Origin: Candidatus Agathobaculum pullistercoris
Lineage (GTDB): Bacteria > Bacillota > Clostridia > Oscillospirales > Butyricicoccaceae
DNA length: 40,713 nucleotides
Assembly (NCBI GenBank): GCA_019114345.1
Contig: DXFS01000043.1
Location: forward strand, 1 to 40,713
Reading direction: 5' to 3'
Below, piece after piece: positions 1 through 7,017 of this stretch (position 1 is the stretch's first letter; each line of letters starts with the position of its first letter). A program made the position numbers and the translations under genes. The notes beneath the pieces are model-generated. The model was not told the origin of the DNA, did no database searches, and worked only from the letters and a program-made list of their open reading frames with translations.

Positions 1-213
1 CACTATATGAACAAGCCCCTCAACTGGGCGGCGCTCGGCAGCCTGGTTGCCACCACTGTTGTCTGCGAGGTCCCCTTCCTCGCCAATGCATTCGGCTTTA
101 CCAGCGTCAGCCTGCATGAGTATCTGATCGCACTTGTGTTTGCGATCAGCGTCATCCCCATTGTGGAGATCGTCAAGCTGATTCAGCGTTCCCTTGCAAA
201 GAACCGGGCCTGA
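1..213 (+). CDS. C-terminal end of a P-type Ca2+-translocating ATPase (partial)
   Basis: The reading frame is open from the first base and ends at TGA 211-213, so only the last 70 codons are here. The residues LNWAALGSL and VIPIVEIVKLIQR, separated by a hydrophobic stretch, match the last two membrane helices (cation ATPase C-terminal domain) of type IIA calcium-pumping P-type ATPases, which end in a short basic tail as here (SLAKNRA). The catalytic DKTGT domain would lie upstream of the window. An ATG at 7 is in frame but is almost certainly an internal Met. A strong terminator follows about 100 bases later, so this gene ends its transcript. Family assignment is good; Ca2+ rather than another cation is inferred from resemblance. 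Confidence 0.75.
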   Translation, partial: HYMNKPLNWAALGSLVATTVVCEVPFLANAFGFTSVSLHEYLIALVFAISVIPIVEIVKLIQRSLAKNRA

Positions 214-317
214 GACGGGAATATCCCGCTGCCTGGCTGCCGGTTTGCAGAGCAGGGCTGTCCCTGTATAGATCCTGCCAAACGGGAAACCACAGGGGAC
301 CCGGCTGATGAGGAAAC

Positions 318-361
318 CTGGATAGACCGGGGCGTCAAACCCCGGTTTATCCAGTTTTTTT
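318..361 (+). terminator. Rho-independent terminator after the P-type ATPase
   Basis: A 15-bp stem (318-332 with 340-354, one G-U pair) closes a 7-nt loop and is followed by seven T residues (355-361). It separates the ATPase transcript from the queuosine unit. The stretch 214-317 holds no gene; only a 5-bp hairpin at 216-228 is visible in it. Confidence 0.9.
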
Positions 362-395
362 CTCATGATCCGCAAGGGAACCGGCCATTTTCCTG

Positions 396-424
396 TTGCA
401 AAAGGCGCGGGGATCGGTTATAAT
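396..424 (+). promoter_or_regulatory. Sigma-A promoter of the queT-queF-queC unit
   Basis: TTGCAA at 396-401, a 17-bp spacer, and a perfect TATAAT at 419-424. The predicted start is near 431, directly before a hairpin and the preQ1 aptamer, so the riboswitch would lie close to the 5' end of the message. Confidence 0.8.
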
Positions 425-431
425 AAATAAC

Positions 432-451
432 CGTCTGAGATAAGGCAGACG
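432..451 (+). other. 5'-end hairpin of the queT leader
   Basis: CGTCTG (432-437) pairs with CAGACG (446-451) around an 8-nt loop. It sits at or within a base or two of the predicted transcription start. A 5'-terminal stem of this kind commonly protects a message from decay; that role is inference. Confidence 0.5.
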
Positions 452-471
452 TTACTTCCAGATATAGAATT

Positions 472-510
472 GACAGTTCGAGACCATCCTGTCGTAAAAC
501 AAAACTAGGG
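472..510 (+). promoter_or_regulatory. PreQ1-I riboswitch aptamer
   Basis: GACAG (472-476) pairs with CTGTC (489-493) around a 12-nt loop that begins TTCGAG. An A-rich tail (494-507) leads into CTAGGG (505-510). This is the H-type pseudoknot layout of class I preQ1 aptamers: a 5-bp P1, a loop containing UUC(U/G)AG, and an A-rich strand whose end pairs back to the loop or P1 side. Loop length equals that of the B. subtilis queC leader aptamer as I remember it. It stands before queT, queF and queC, the expected regulon. Class II and III architectures do not fit. The ligand is inferred from motif and context. Confidence 0.8.
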
Positions 511-602
511 ACAACAAAAAGAACAGATTGCAGGCATTGCCGCATCCCGGCGCATCCGCGCGCGGGCTGCACGACCCCTGCGCAAACAAACGTTGTTGAC
601 AT

Positions 603-639
603 CCCCGGTCTCGCCCAGACGCCGGGGACTTTCTATTTT
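603..639 (+). terminator. Leader terminator (expression platform) of the preQ1 riboswitch
   Basis: CCCCG (603-607) pairs with CGGGG (623-627), and GTCT (608-611) with AGAC (617-620), with a 2-nt bulge. The T-rich run CTTTCTATTTT (629-639) follows and abuts the queT Shine-Dalgarno GGAGGTG (640-646). It could terminate transcription or mask the ribosome site when preQ1 is bound. The antiterminator partner between 511 and 602 could not be settled by eye. Confidence 0.65.
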
Positions 640-653
640 GGAGGTGAACGAAT

Positions 654-1172
654 ATGGATCATGCAAATCATATGAGCCGCTTGCAGAAAATGACCTTTTC
701 CGCTATGGTAATGGCGATTTACATCGTCGTGCTCAGCATCACGTCGGGCTTTTCCTTCGGTGCGTACCAGATCCGCATCGCGACCAGCCTGTATGCGCTT
801 GCATATCTGTTCCCGTTCCTGGTTGTACCTCTTGGTCTCGCCAATTTTATATCCAATATGCTGTTCGGCGGTTTCGGCATCGTAGATATGCTGGGCGGCT
901 GCATCGTCGGCATGGTTGCCGCGGCCTGCATCGTCCTGATCCGCCGGAAAAACTGGAACCGTATGCTGATCGCGGTGCCGATCGTGCTGGTGCCGGGGCT
1001 GGGAGTGGCGACCTATCTGTCTTACTTTCTGGCGATGCCCTATCCGCTGATGGCGCTCAACCTGTGCATCGGCCAGCTGATCCCGTCCATTGTGGGCGTG
1101 GTGCTGGTGCGGGTGCTCGAGCGCGTGTGGCGTCCGTCCGCCGTGGCAGGGCAGGGCAAAAACAGCATCTGA
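654..1172 (+). CDS. queT: Queuosine precursor transporter QueT
   Basis: This 172-residue, strongly hydrophobic protein has about five membrane helices and the QueT-family signature region SGFSFGAYQIRIATSLYALA near residues 31-50, followed by FLVVPLGLANFISNM. QueT proteins are membrane S-type components that import preQ1 or preQ0 for tRNA queuosine modification, thought to work with a shared ECF energizing module, which is not encoded here. The ATG at 654 has an ideal Shine-Dalgarno (GGAGGTG, 640-646). It is the first gene after the preQ1 riboswitch and is followed by queF and queC, which supports the substrate. An antisense frame of similar length over this gene is a shadow. Confidence 0.88.
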   Translation: MDHANHMSRLQKMTFSAMVMAIYIVVLSITSGFSFGAYQIRIATSLYALAYLFPFLVVPLGLANFISNMLFGGFGIVDMLGGCIVGMVAAACIVLIRRKNWNRMLIAVPIVLVPGLGVATYLSYFLAMPYPLMALNLCIGQLIPSIVGVVLVRVLERVWRPSAVAGQGKNSI

Positions 1173-1181
1173 ACCAACCTA

Positions 1182-1207
1182 CCGGAGGGGCGCGCTGCTT
1201 CCTCCGG
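1182..1207 (+). other. Intercistronic hairpin between queT and queF
   Basis: CCGGAGG (1182-1188) pairs with CCTCCGG (1201-1207) around a 12-nt loop. No T-run follows, so it is unlikely to terminate. It may stabilise or partition the queT and queF parts of the message. Confidence 0.5.
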
Positions 1208-1240
1208 CAAAAATATATGATACGATAAGGAGCGATCGAC

Positions 1241-1738
1241 ATGAGCGGACGAGCCAAAGAAGAACTGGAAGGGGTTTCCCTGCTGGGCAACCAGAAAGTA
1301 TCCTATCCGACCGATTACGCCCCGGAAATGCTGGAGACCTTCCCCAACAAGCATCCGGAAAACGATTACTTTGTCAAATTCAACTGCCCGGAGTTCACCA
1401 GCCTGTGCCCGATGACCGGCCAGCCGGACTTTGCAACCATCTACATCTCTTATGTGCCGGGCGAGCGCATGGTGGAGAGCAAGTCGCTCAAGCTGTACCT
1501 GTTCAGCTTCCGCAACCACGGCGACTTCCATGAGGACTGCGTCAACATCATTATGAAGGACCTGATCCGCCTGATGGATCCCAAGTACATCGAGGTGTGG
1601 GGCAAGTTCACCCCGCGCGGCGGCATCTCCATTGACCCGTACTGCAACTACGGCAAGAAGGGGACAAAGTGGGAGCAGGTCGCGTTTGAGCGCCTGACCC
1701 ACCACGACCTGTATCCGGAAAAAGTGGACAACCGATAA
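1241..1738 (+). CDS. queF: NADPH-dependent 7-cyano-7-deazaguanine (preQ0) reductase QueF
   Basis: QueF reduces the nitrile of preQ0 to the aminomethyl group of preQ1, the base inserted into tRNA by Tgt. The 165-residue length fits the single-domain (YkvM-type) form. The catalytic motif [11 protein letters not shown] carries the nucleophilic Cys56 and the acid Asp63, and the NADPH-binding motif VESKSLKLY is at residues 78-86. The ATG at 1241 is preceded by AAGGAG. It lies between queT and queC, and queC starts 13 bases after its stop, so all three share a message. Having both the transporter and QueF suggests that the cell can use either imported precursor or its own preQ0. Confidence 0.95.
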   Translation: MSGRAKEELEGVSLLGNQKVSYPTDYAPEMLETFPNKHPENDYFVKFNCPEFTSLCPMTGQPDFATIYISYVPGERMVESKSLKLYLFSFRNHGDFHEDCVNIIMKDLIRLMDPKYIEVWGKFTPRGGISIDPYCNYGKKGTKWEQVAFERLTHHDLYPEKVDNR

Positions 1739-1751
1739 GGAGGTCGGAACG

Positions 1752-2438
1752 ATGGCACAAAAAGCGATGGTGCTGTTCAGCGGCGGCGTGGACAGCACGA
1801 CCTGCCTCGGCCTTGCGATCGAGAAATACGGCAAAGAAAACGTGATCCCGCTGTCCATCCACTACGGACAGAAGCATGATAAAGAGGTGCAGGCCGCGGA
1901 GCGCATCCTCGCGCACTACGGCATCCAAGGCATGGAGCTCGACCTGACCCCAGTCTTTGCACACAGCAACTGCTCGCTGCTGACCCATTCGGATGAGGAT
2001 ATCCCGGAGGCCTCTTATGCCGAGCAGCTCGCGGGCGGGGACGGCGCACCGGTCTCGACCTATGTCCCGTTCCGCAACGGGCTGTTCCTGTCCTGCGCGG
2101 CGAGCATGGCGCTGTCGATGGACTGCTGCTGCATCTACTACGGCGCGCACCGGGACGATGCGGCAGGCGCGGCCTATCCGGACTGCAGCGAGGATTTTTT
2201 CCAGAGCATGGACCGCGCGGTGTATGAGGGCAGCGGCAAGGCGCTGCACATTGAAGCACCATTCATCGATAAAAACAAGGCGCAGGTCGTGGCCGAGGGG
2301 CTGCGGCTCGGTGTACCGTATGAGCTGACGTGGAGCTGTTACCAGGGAGGGAACAAGCCCTGCGGCGTGTGCGGCACCTGCATTGACCGCCGAAAGGCGT
2401 TCGAGGCCAACGGGGTCAAGGATCCGGCGGAGGACTGA
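1752..2438 (+). CDS. queC: 7-cyano-7-deazaguanine synthase QueC
   Basis: QueC uses ATP and ammonia to convert 7-carboxy-7-deazaguanine to preQ0. The PP-loop SGGVDS is at residues 10-15, and a four-Cys zinc site lies near the C-terminus (SCYQGGNKPCGVCGTC). The length of 228 residues is normal. AAGGAGG lies at 1737-1743, and the gene starts 13 bases after queF. It is the last gene of the unit, with a strong terminator at 2521-2555. The other pathway enzymes, QueD and QueE, are not in the window, so the locus is incomplete for de novo synthesis unless they lie elsewhere. Confidence 0.95.
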   Translation: MAQKAMVLFSGGVDSTTCLGLAIEKYGKENVIPLSIHYGQKHDKEVQAAERILAHYGIQGMELDLTPVFAHSNCSLLTHSDEDIPEASYAEQLAGGDGAPVSTYVPFRNGLFLSCAASMALSMDCCCIYYGAHRDDAAGAAYPDCSEDFFQSMDRAVYEGSGKALHIEAPFIDKNKAQVVAEGLRLGVPYELTWSCYQGGNKPCGVCGTCIDRRKAFEANGVKDPAED

Positions 2439-2520
2439 CCCGGAAAGCGGTATGCACCGGCCGGGCAGAGCGCATAAAGCAGAAGAGCCGTATCGCGCCA
2501 AATGGATTGATATGGCCAAA

Positions 2521-2555
2521 AGCCATGCCCGAAAGCATTCAGGGCATGGCTTTTT
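2521..2555 (+). terminator. Terminator of the queuosine unit
   Basis: A perfect 10-bp stem (2521-2530 with 2542-2551) around an 11-nt loop is followed by a run of five Ts, the first of which closes the stem. Confidence 0.88.
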
Positions 2556-2627
2556 ATGTATGCTGAGGACGCAGGGCATTTGTCTGACATGACAAACAAA
2601 TATCGGTGTTTTTGTCACTATTTCTGA

Positions 2628-2656
2628 TTGAGATTGGATGGAAAATAATATATTAT
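2628..2656 (+). promoter_or_regulatory. Promoter of the small membrane protein gene
   Basis: TTGAGA (2628-2633), a 17-bp spacer, then TATTAT (2651-2656). The predicted start is about 15 bases before the ATG at 2678, leaving just enough leader for the G-rich ribosome site. Confidence 0.6.
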
Positions 2657-2677
2657 TACAAAAAGGGGGGAAACATC

Positions 2678-3103
2678 ATGCGGAGCAAATGTCTGGGCGC
2701 GCTGTCCGCCGTTCTGAGCATAACGGCGCTGCTTCCGCTGTCCTGTGCGTCTTATCTGAGTTTTGCGCCGGAAGTCGAACAAAGCGGCCTGCGCATCATA
2801 GAGATGCGCCGTATTGCGCTGCTTTTATGCGTGATTTTACTTCCGTTGCTGCGGAAAAAGCTGCTTCCGATTTTTGTGCGCCGGCTGGAGGGCGTTGTTT
2901 CGCGGAGCCGGAGACCTGCGGTCTGGCAATACGCCCCGCTGGCGTTGGAAACGATTCTGGTCTGTGCGCTGATTGCCGCATACCGCACGATCACAGACCG
3001 AACGGCGCAGACATGTTTCATCCTTCTATTTGTGGTGCTCACCATTTTCTCCTATATATGGATTTCCGCCGTGCATCACATCCGCAAAAAAGACGAGGAA
3101 TAG
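2678..3103 (+). CDS. Unrecognised small membrane protein
   Basis: I do not recognise a family. The 141-residue product has about four hydrophobic segments. The first overlaps a possible signal sequence (LGALSAVLSITALLPLSC) with a Cys that could be a lipobox-like residue. The others are near residues 45-60, 88-105 and 112-130, and the charged tail HHIRKKDEE suggests a cytoplasmic C-terminus. The start at 2678 was chosen because AGGGGGG precedes it; an in-frame ATG at 2606 lies upstream of the predicted promoter. It is a single-gene unit with its own promoter and a perfect terminator. No function is proposed. Confidence 0.6.
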   Translation: MRSKCLGALSAVLSITALLPLSCASYLSFAPEVEQSGLRIIEMRRIALLLCVILLPLLRKKLLPIFVRRLEGVVSRSRRPAVWQYAPLALETILVCALIAAYRTITDRTAQTCFILLFVVLTIFSYIWISAVHHIRKKDEE

Positions 3104-3121
3104 AGCGCTGACGCAATCAGG

Positions 3122-3150
3122 ACAGCCTGCACTGCAGGCTGTTTTTCTTT
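3122..3150 (+). terminator. Terminator of the small membrane protein gene
   Basis: A 21-nt perfect inverted repeat (ACAGCCTGCA, C, TGCAGGCTGT; 3122-3142) is followed by TTTTCTTT. Confidence 0.88.
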
Positions 3151-3207
3151 GCGTATCCGACCGTCCCGGTCTGGTGCCTGCCCTCCATCCGGCAGCAGGG
3201 CGGGGCT

Positions 3208-3236
3208 TTGCCACCGCTGCAGGAGGGTAGTATAAT
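3208..3236 (+). promoter_or_regulatory. Promoter of the esterase gene
   Basis: TTGCCA (3208-3213), a 17-bp spacer, TATAAT (3231-3236). The ATG at 3260 follows after AGGAGGAG. Confidence 0.75.
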
Positions 3237-3259
3237 AAAGAGAAAACAGGAGGAGAACG

Positions 3260-3928
3260 ATGGAACAGCACATTCTGACTATGGGGAACTACCGGCTGGC
3301 CTGCCAGCTGCCGCAGCAGGCGGTGCGGCAGCTGGTTTATTTCCACAGCCCTGTGGATGATTTAACGCCGCCCGGGGATCTGCTTGAGCAGGCCGGGGCA
3401 GCTTTTCTCTGCATCACGGGCGAGGACTGGAACGCCGACCTGACGCCCTGGCCTGCTGAGCGTGTGTTCGCCAGAGGCGGGGATTTCGGCGGCGGCGCGG
3501 ACCGCTATCTGCGGGTGCTGACGGAGGAGCTACTCCCCTTTGCCGAGCACAGCCTGCATGCGGAAGGCCTGCCGCGCACGCTCGCCGGAGTATCGCTTTC
3601 CGGCCTGTTCGCCGTGTATGCGGCGCACCGCACGGATGCGTTTCACAAAATATGCTCGGTTTCCGGCTCGCTCTGGTATGACGGCTTCCTGGACTTCATG
3701 GCGCAAAATCCGGTTTCGCCCGCGGTGCGGCGGGCCTATCTCTCGGTCGGCAGCCGGGAGAAAAACGCCAAAAACCCGCGCATGCGCCGGGTGGAGGACT
3801 GCACGCTGCGCGCAGCCGGCCGCCTGCGGCAGCAGGACGTGGATACCCGCATGGAAATCAACCCGGGCGGCCATTATGCCGACGGGGCGGAGCGCCTGCG
3901 CAAGGGCCTGACATACATTCTGGCATAA
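3260..3928 (+). CDS. Alpha/beta-hydrolase, esterase family (Fes/IroE/EstA-like)
   Basis: This 222-residue protein has the nucleophile elbow GVSLSG (about residues 113-118) followed by LFAVYAAHRTDAFHKICSVS, typical of the putative-esterase (esterase D / enterochelin-esterase-like) alpha/beta-hydrolase fold. The general-base His is probably in GGHYADG near residue 207. There is no signal peptide, so it should act in the cytoplasm. AGGAGGAG lies just before the ATG. It is monocistronic and convergent with the next gene. In related proteins the substrate ranges from siderophore esters to acyl esters of sugars; nothing here narrows it, since no siderophore genes are nearby. Confidence 0.75.
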   Translation: MEQHILTMGNYRLACQLPQQAVRQLVYFHSPVDDLTPPGDLLEQAGAAFLCITGEDWNADLTPWPAERVFARGGDFGGGADRYLRVLTEELLPFAEHSLHAEGLPRTLAGVSLSGLFAVYAAHRTDAFHKICSVSGSLWYDGFLDFMAQNPVSPAVRRAYLSVGSREKNAKNPRMRRVEDCTLRAAGRLRQQDVDTRMEINPGGHYADGAERLRKGLTYILA

Positions 3929-3933
3929 AAACA

Positions 3934-3973
3934 GCAGCCGCGATGGACAAAGCCGTCGCGGCTGCGCTTTTTT
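3934..3973. terminator. Bidirectional terminator between the esterase and formate/nitrite-type channel genes
   Basis: GCAGCCGCGA (3934-3943) pairs with TCGCGGCTGC (3956-3965). Six Ts follow on the plus strand (3968-3973), and an A-run before the stem gives a T-run on the minus strand, so it serves both convergent genes. Confidence 0.85.
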
Positions 3974-4045
3974 CGCTTCAGGCGGGCATGGGATGGTCTG
4001 CTGTGCGCCGCGTATCCGCGGGCAGGAAAAAGCCCCTCCGAACGG

Positions 4046-4699
4046 TCATTCCAGCAGCTTTTGCGACAGGCGGCAGCCCTCCGCGGTGATCACCGATCCT
4101 GCGGCATTGCCCAGCACCATCACCAACATGGTCAGCCACGCCCGGCCATCGCCCCACACCCCGGCCATGGAATAATAGTACATATTGGCGATGCAGTGCT
4201 CAAAGCCGGACAGGATGAATACTGTCACCGCGAGAAAAACCGCACCGTACCGGCCGGGCGCACTGTCAAACGTCTGAAAGCCGCTCACGCCCAGATACAT
4301 CAGCACGCCGCAGAACAGCGCCAGCACGAACAGGCTGGGCAGGGAGTCGGTCATTTTGGCTGCGCTCAGCTCGGCTGCGCGCTGCACCAGCCCGTCCGCC
4401 GCCCGCGTCTGCCGCAGCAGCAGCGCGACACACAGCGTACCCGCAAAGTTGCCTGCGAGCGTCAGCAGTAGCTGCACGGCGTAGGTCATGCCGTTTCGGC
4501 ACAGCCAGCCGACCTTGCCGGTGAACAGCCACAGCCGCATGGAAACGACAAAAAACAGCCCGATGCTGAAAAAACAGGCTCCGAGCACCCGGTTTTCGAT
4601 GGATAAATTCACTGTGCCGCCGATGGAGATCAGCACTCCGGCCAGCACACCGGAAAGCGCCGTACCCAGCGCGGCCTTTGCTGTAAGACGGTCAGCCAT
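4046..4699 (-). CDS. Formate/nitrite transporter (FNT) family channel
   Basis: FNT proteins are pentameric channels for small monovalent anions (formate, nitrite, hydrosulfide, lactate). The family signature GFEHCIANMYYYS in TM5 carries the central-pore His, and WLFTGKVG matches the TM2 region of the family. Six helices are recognisable. At 217 residues it is shorter than FocA or NirC (about 270-285) because the termini and loops are short, but no helix is missing. AAGGGGGG precedes the ATG, and a consensus promoter lies upstream, divergent from the deacetylase promoter. No formate lyase, nitrite reductase or sulfite reductase gene is nearby, so the anion is unknown. Confidence 0.85.
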   Translation of the reverse strand: MADRLTAKAALGTALSGVLAGVLISIGGTVNLSIENRVLGACFFSIGLFFVVSMRLWLFTGKVGWLCRNGMTYAVQLLLTLAGNFAGTLCVALLLRQTRAADGLVQRAAELSAAKMTDSLPSLFVLALFCGVLMYLGVSGFQTFDSAPGRYGAVFLAVTVFILSGFEHCIANMYYYSMAGVWGDGRAWLTMLVMVLGNAAGSVITAEGCRLSQKLLE

Positions 4700-4727
4700 G
4701 TCAGTCCCCCCTTGTTGCTATGGATTT

Positions 4728-4756
4728 ATTATAGCAAACCCGCCGCGAAAACTCAA
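4728..4756 (-). promoter_or_regulatory. Promoter of the FNT channel gene
   Basis: On the minus strand: TTGAGT (4751-4756), a 17-bp spacer, TATAAT (4728-4733). The -10 lies 29 bases from the start codon. Confidence 0.75.
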
Positions 4757-4772
4757 ATGTGCAGCGGCCGCA

Positions 4773-4801
4773 TTGACGGCACGGTCCGGCCGCGATACAA
4801 T
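4773..4801 (+). promoter_or_regulatory. Promoter of the SLH polysaccharide deacetylase gene
   Basis: TTGACG (4773-4778), a 17-bp spacer, TACAAT (4796-4801). It diverges from the FNT promoter, with 16 bp between the two -35 hexamers. Confidence 0.78.
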
Positions 4802-4838
4802 AGGGACAGCCATACAGGCGGGAAAGAGAGGGAAAACC

Positions 4839-6587
4839 ATGAAACAGAGACTCTTTGCGATGCTGCTGGCACTTGCCATGCTGCTGACCGCCGTGCCCGC
4901 GGGCGCGGCGGGAGGGGATGCGGCTGCAGCCGCGGCCGGTTCCAAGCTGATCGCCTTTACATTTGACGACGGCCCGTCGCCCTATACCGCCGGGCTGCTG
5001 GACGGCCTCAAGGCGCGCGGCGCACATGCGACCTTTTTTATGACCGGCGTCAACGGCGGCAGCGGCATCGTCAACCAGTCCGCCGTGCTCACCCGCATGC
5101 GGGACGAGGGGCACCAGCTCGCCAACCATACATACAGCCACATCGTGCCTTTCAACACGCAGTCCGCCTCCACGATCAGCAGCCAGGTCAGCCGGGTCGA
5201 GCAGCTGCTGTTCCAGTACATGGGCGGCAGCTACACCGATATGGTGCGCACGCCCGGCGGAGCACTGGGCATAACCGTGCAGAACAATGTCCCCGCCCCT
5301 ATCATCAACTGGAGCGTGGATACCCTGGACTGGAAATACCGCAACGCGGACACCGTGTACAACAATATCATCTCGGGCGCGCGGGACGGCGCGATCGTGC
5401 TGCTGCACGACCTGTACCTGACCAGCATCCAGGGCGCGCTGCGCGCGATCGACACGCTGCAGGCGCAGGGTTATGAATGCGTCACCGTCGCTGAGCTGCT
5501 GCGCCGCCGCGGGATCACGCCGGTAAACGGCCGGTCGTACACCAGCGCGCCGCCGGACGGCGTCAACCTGCCTGCGTACAGCGCACCGGTCATTTCTTCC
5601 AGCACGGGGACGGACGGCGTGCAGGTCACGCTCTCCTCGGCCAATGCAGGCGTACCGCTGTACTACACGACCAACGGTACAATCCCGCATCTCGGCAGCA
5701 TGCGCTACACCGGCCCGGTCACGATCACGCAGGACACGACCTTCACCGCCGCGGGCATTGACCAGTACGGCACCCGCACCCCGGTGACGGTGCAGACGGT
5801 CGCAGGCATGCCGCGCGCGGCTGCTCCGGCGGTCTCGTATCAAAACGGCCTGCTCACCCTGACCACGTCAACCCCGGGCGCGCAGATCTACTATACCACC
5901 GACGGCTCCCAGCCAACCGCCGCCGGCACGCTGTATACCGGCGGCTTTGTCCCCGCCACGACGACCAAATGCATCGCCGTGCGGGACGGGTATCTGGACA
6001 GCCCGGTCGTCACCTGCACACTGACCGCTTACGGCCGCCTGTTCACCGATGTGGCCGCCGATGCGTGGTACTATACCGCGGTCGGCGAGGCAGTCGGACA
6101 GGGGCTGATGAACGGCACGGATCCATACGCCTTCTCGCCCGATACGGCGATGAGCCGCTCTATGATGGCCGCAGTGCTGTACGGCATGGCGGGCAGGCCC
6201 GCTGCCGCGGGAGGCTCCGCTTTCTCCGACGTGCCGGAAGGAGCATGGTATGCGGACGCCGTGCAGTGGGCCGGCGGGGCCGGGATCGTGACCGGCATGG
6301 GCGACGGCACGTTTGCACCCGACGCCGCGGTCACCCGCGAACAGATGGCGGTATTCCTGTACCGCTATGCGCAGGCGCTGGAACAGGATGTGACCATGGA
6401 CGGTGATCCGCTTGCCGGATTTGCGGATGCAGACACGGTCAGCGCCTACGCGGTGGACGCGCTGCGCTGGGCGGCCGGTATGGGTCTGATCAATGGCACG
6501 GATAGTGTAACACTCTCCCCGCGCGGCGGGGCGACCCGCGCCCAGACCGCGGCAATCCTGATCCGCTTCGCAGAACATACACGATAA
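4839..6587 (+). CDS. Secreted polysaccharide deacetylase with two chitobiase-like domains and three SLH repeats
   Basis: The 582-residue product starts with a signal peptide (residues 1 to about 25; basic MKQR, hydrophobic core, AGAAG). A NodB domain (about 36-225) keeps all catalytic motifs: TFDDGP (Asp43, Asp44), NHTYSH (His97, His101), RTPGG (Arg137), NWSVDTLDW (157-165) and LLHD (His190). Two chitobiase C-terminal-like beta domains (about 249-320 and 329-397, each with YYTT(N/D)G) come next, then three SLH repeats (about 401-455, 460-515 and 527-582). It should deacetylate a cell-wall polymer or peptidoglycan while held to the envelope by the SLH domains. The ATG at 4839 was chosen for its signal peptide and GAGAGGG site; the longer in-frame extension upstream lies beyond the promoter. 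Confidence 0.92.
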   Translation: MKQRLFAMLLALAMLLTAVPAGAAGGDAAAAAAGSKLIAFTFDDGPSPYTAGLLDGLKARGAHATFFMTGVNGGSGIVNQSAVLTRMRDEGHQLANHTYSHIVPFNTQSASTISSQVSRVEQLLFQYMGGSYTDMVRTPGGALGITVQNNVPAPIINWSVDTLDWKYRNADTVYNNIISGARDGAIVLLHDLYLTSIQGALRAIDTLQAQGYECVTVAELLRRRGITPVNGRSYTSAPPDGVNLPAYSAPVISSSTGTDGVQVTLSSANAGVPLYYTTNGTIPHLGSMRYTGPVTITQDTTFTAAGIDQYGTRTPVTVQTVAGMPRAAAPAVSYQNGLLTLTTSTPGAQIYYTTDGSQPTAAGTLYTGGFVPATTTKCIAVRDGYLDSPVVTCTLTAYGRLFTDVAADAWYYTAVGEAVGQGLMNGTDPYAFSPDTAMSRSMMAAVLYGMAGRPAAAGGSAFSDVPEGAWYADAVQWAGGAGIVTGMGDGTFAPDAAVTREQMAVFLYRYAQALEQDVTMDGDPLAGFADADTVSAYAVDALRWAAGMGLINGTDSVTLSPRGGATRAQTAAILIRFAEHTR

Positions 6588-6607
6588 AAGAATATCCGCA
6601 CAGGGAA

Positions 6608-6650
6608 AGCAGGGCGCTGCAGGAAACCATCCTGCAGCGCCCTGCTTTTC
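6608..6650 (+). terminator. Terminator of the deacetylase gene
   Basis: A perfect 16-bp stem (6608-6623 with 6631-6646) around a 7-nt loop is followed by TTTC. Confidence 0.85.
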
Positions 6651-6844
6651 TGCGCTTTGCAGCGGATATGCCCTCTGCCGCTCTGCAGATCTGGGGTGTT
6701 TTTGTTTTGCCGCCAGGCATGTTCCCGGCCGTCAGCGGCATACGATAGATTACAGATAGAACGGAATGATAAAAAAATTTTTCAGCAATAAGAAAAAATT
6801 ATATAAAATAACATAAAATGTTTCTAAATAAACAGATAAAATAG

Positions 6845-6873
6845 TTGACTTTGACGAATCACAAGAGTATTAT
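6845..6873 (+). promoter_or_regulatory. Promoter of the larA-like operon
   Basis: TTGACT (6845-6850), a 17-bp spacer, TATTAT (6868-6873). About 100 bp upstream (6765-6843) is very AT-rich against a GC-rich background and could act as an UP element. The leader to the ATG at 7018 is about 138 nt and contains an inverted repeat GCCGCC...GGCGGC near 6909-6941. Nothing else is seen between 6651 and 7017. Confidence 0.78.
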
Positions 6874-6898
6874 GTATACATACGACAGAATACATAAT
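6868..6898 (+). promoter_or_regulatory. Probable GntR-family operator over the larA -10 and start site
   Basis: A perfect 12-bp palindrome TATGTATACATA (6871-6882) overlaps the -10. A 9-bp inverted repeat ATTATGTAT (6869-6877) / ATACATAAT (6890-6898) spans the predicted start. The core GTATAC and the element CAGAATACA (6886-6894) both recur in front of the gntR gene (12136-12150). FCD-type GntR proteins often bind GTATAC-centred palindromes. Repression of larA by that GntR protein is inferred. Confidence 0.6.
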
Positions 6899-7017
6899 GC
6901 AAAACATGCCGCCATACCCGGTGGATATCAAAACGGCGGCTTTGACCGGCAGTTTTCTGCGTATGCAGCGTGCGGCCAGCTATCCGCACACCGCGCAGAT
7001 GAAAGGAATGAGTATCT

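Noticed and set aside
472-510. PreQ1 class II or class III aptamer
   Set aside because: The 5-bp stem, 12-nt loop and A-rich tail fit class I. The longer multi-stem classes do not match.
4488-4838. N-terminal extension of the polysaccharide deacetylase frame
   Set aside because: It crosses the divergent FNT gene start and both promoters, and would bury the signal peptide. The ATG at 4839 has a ribosome site.
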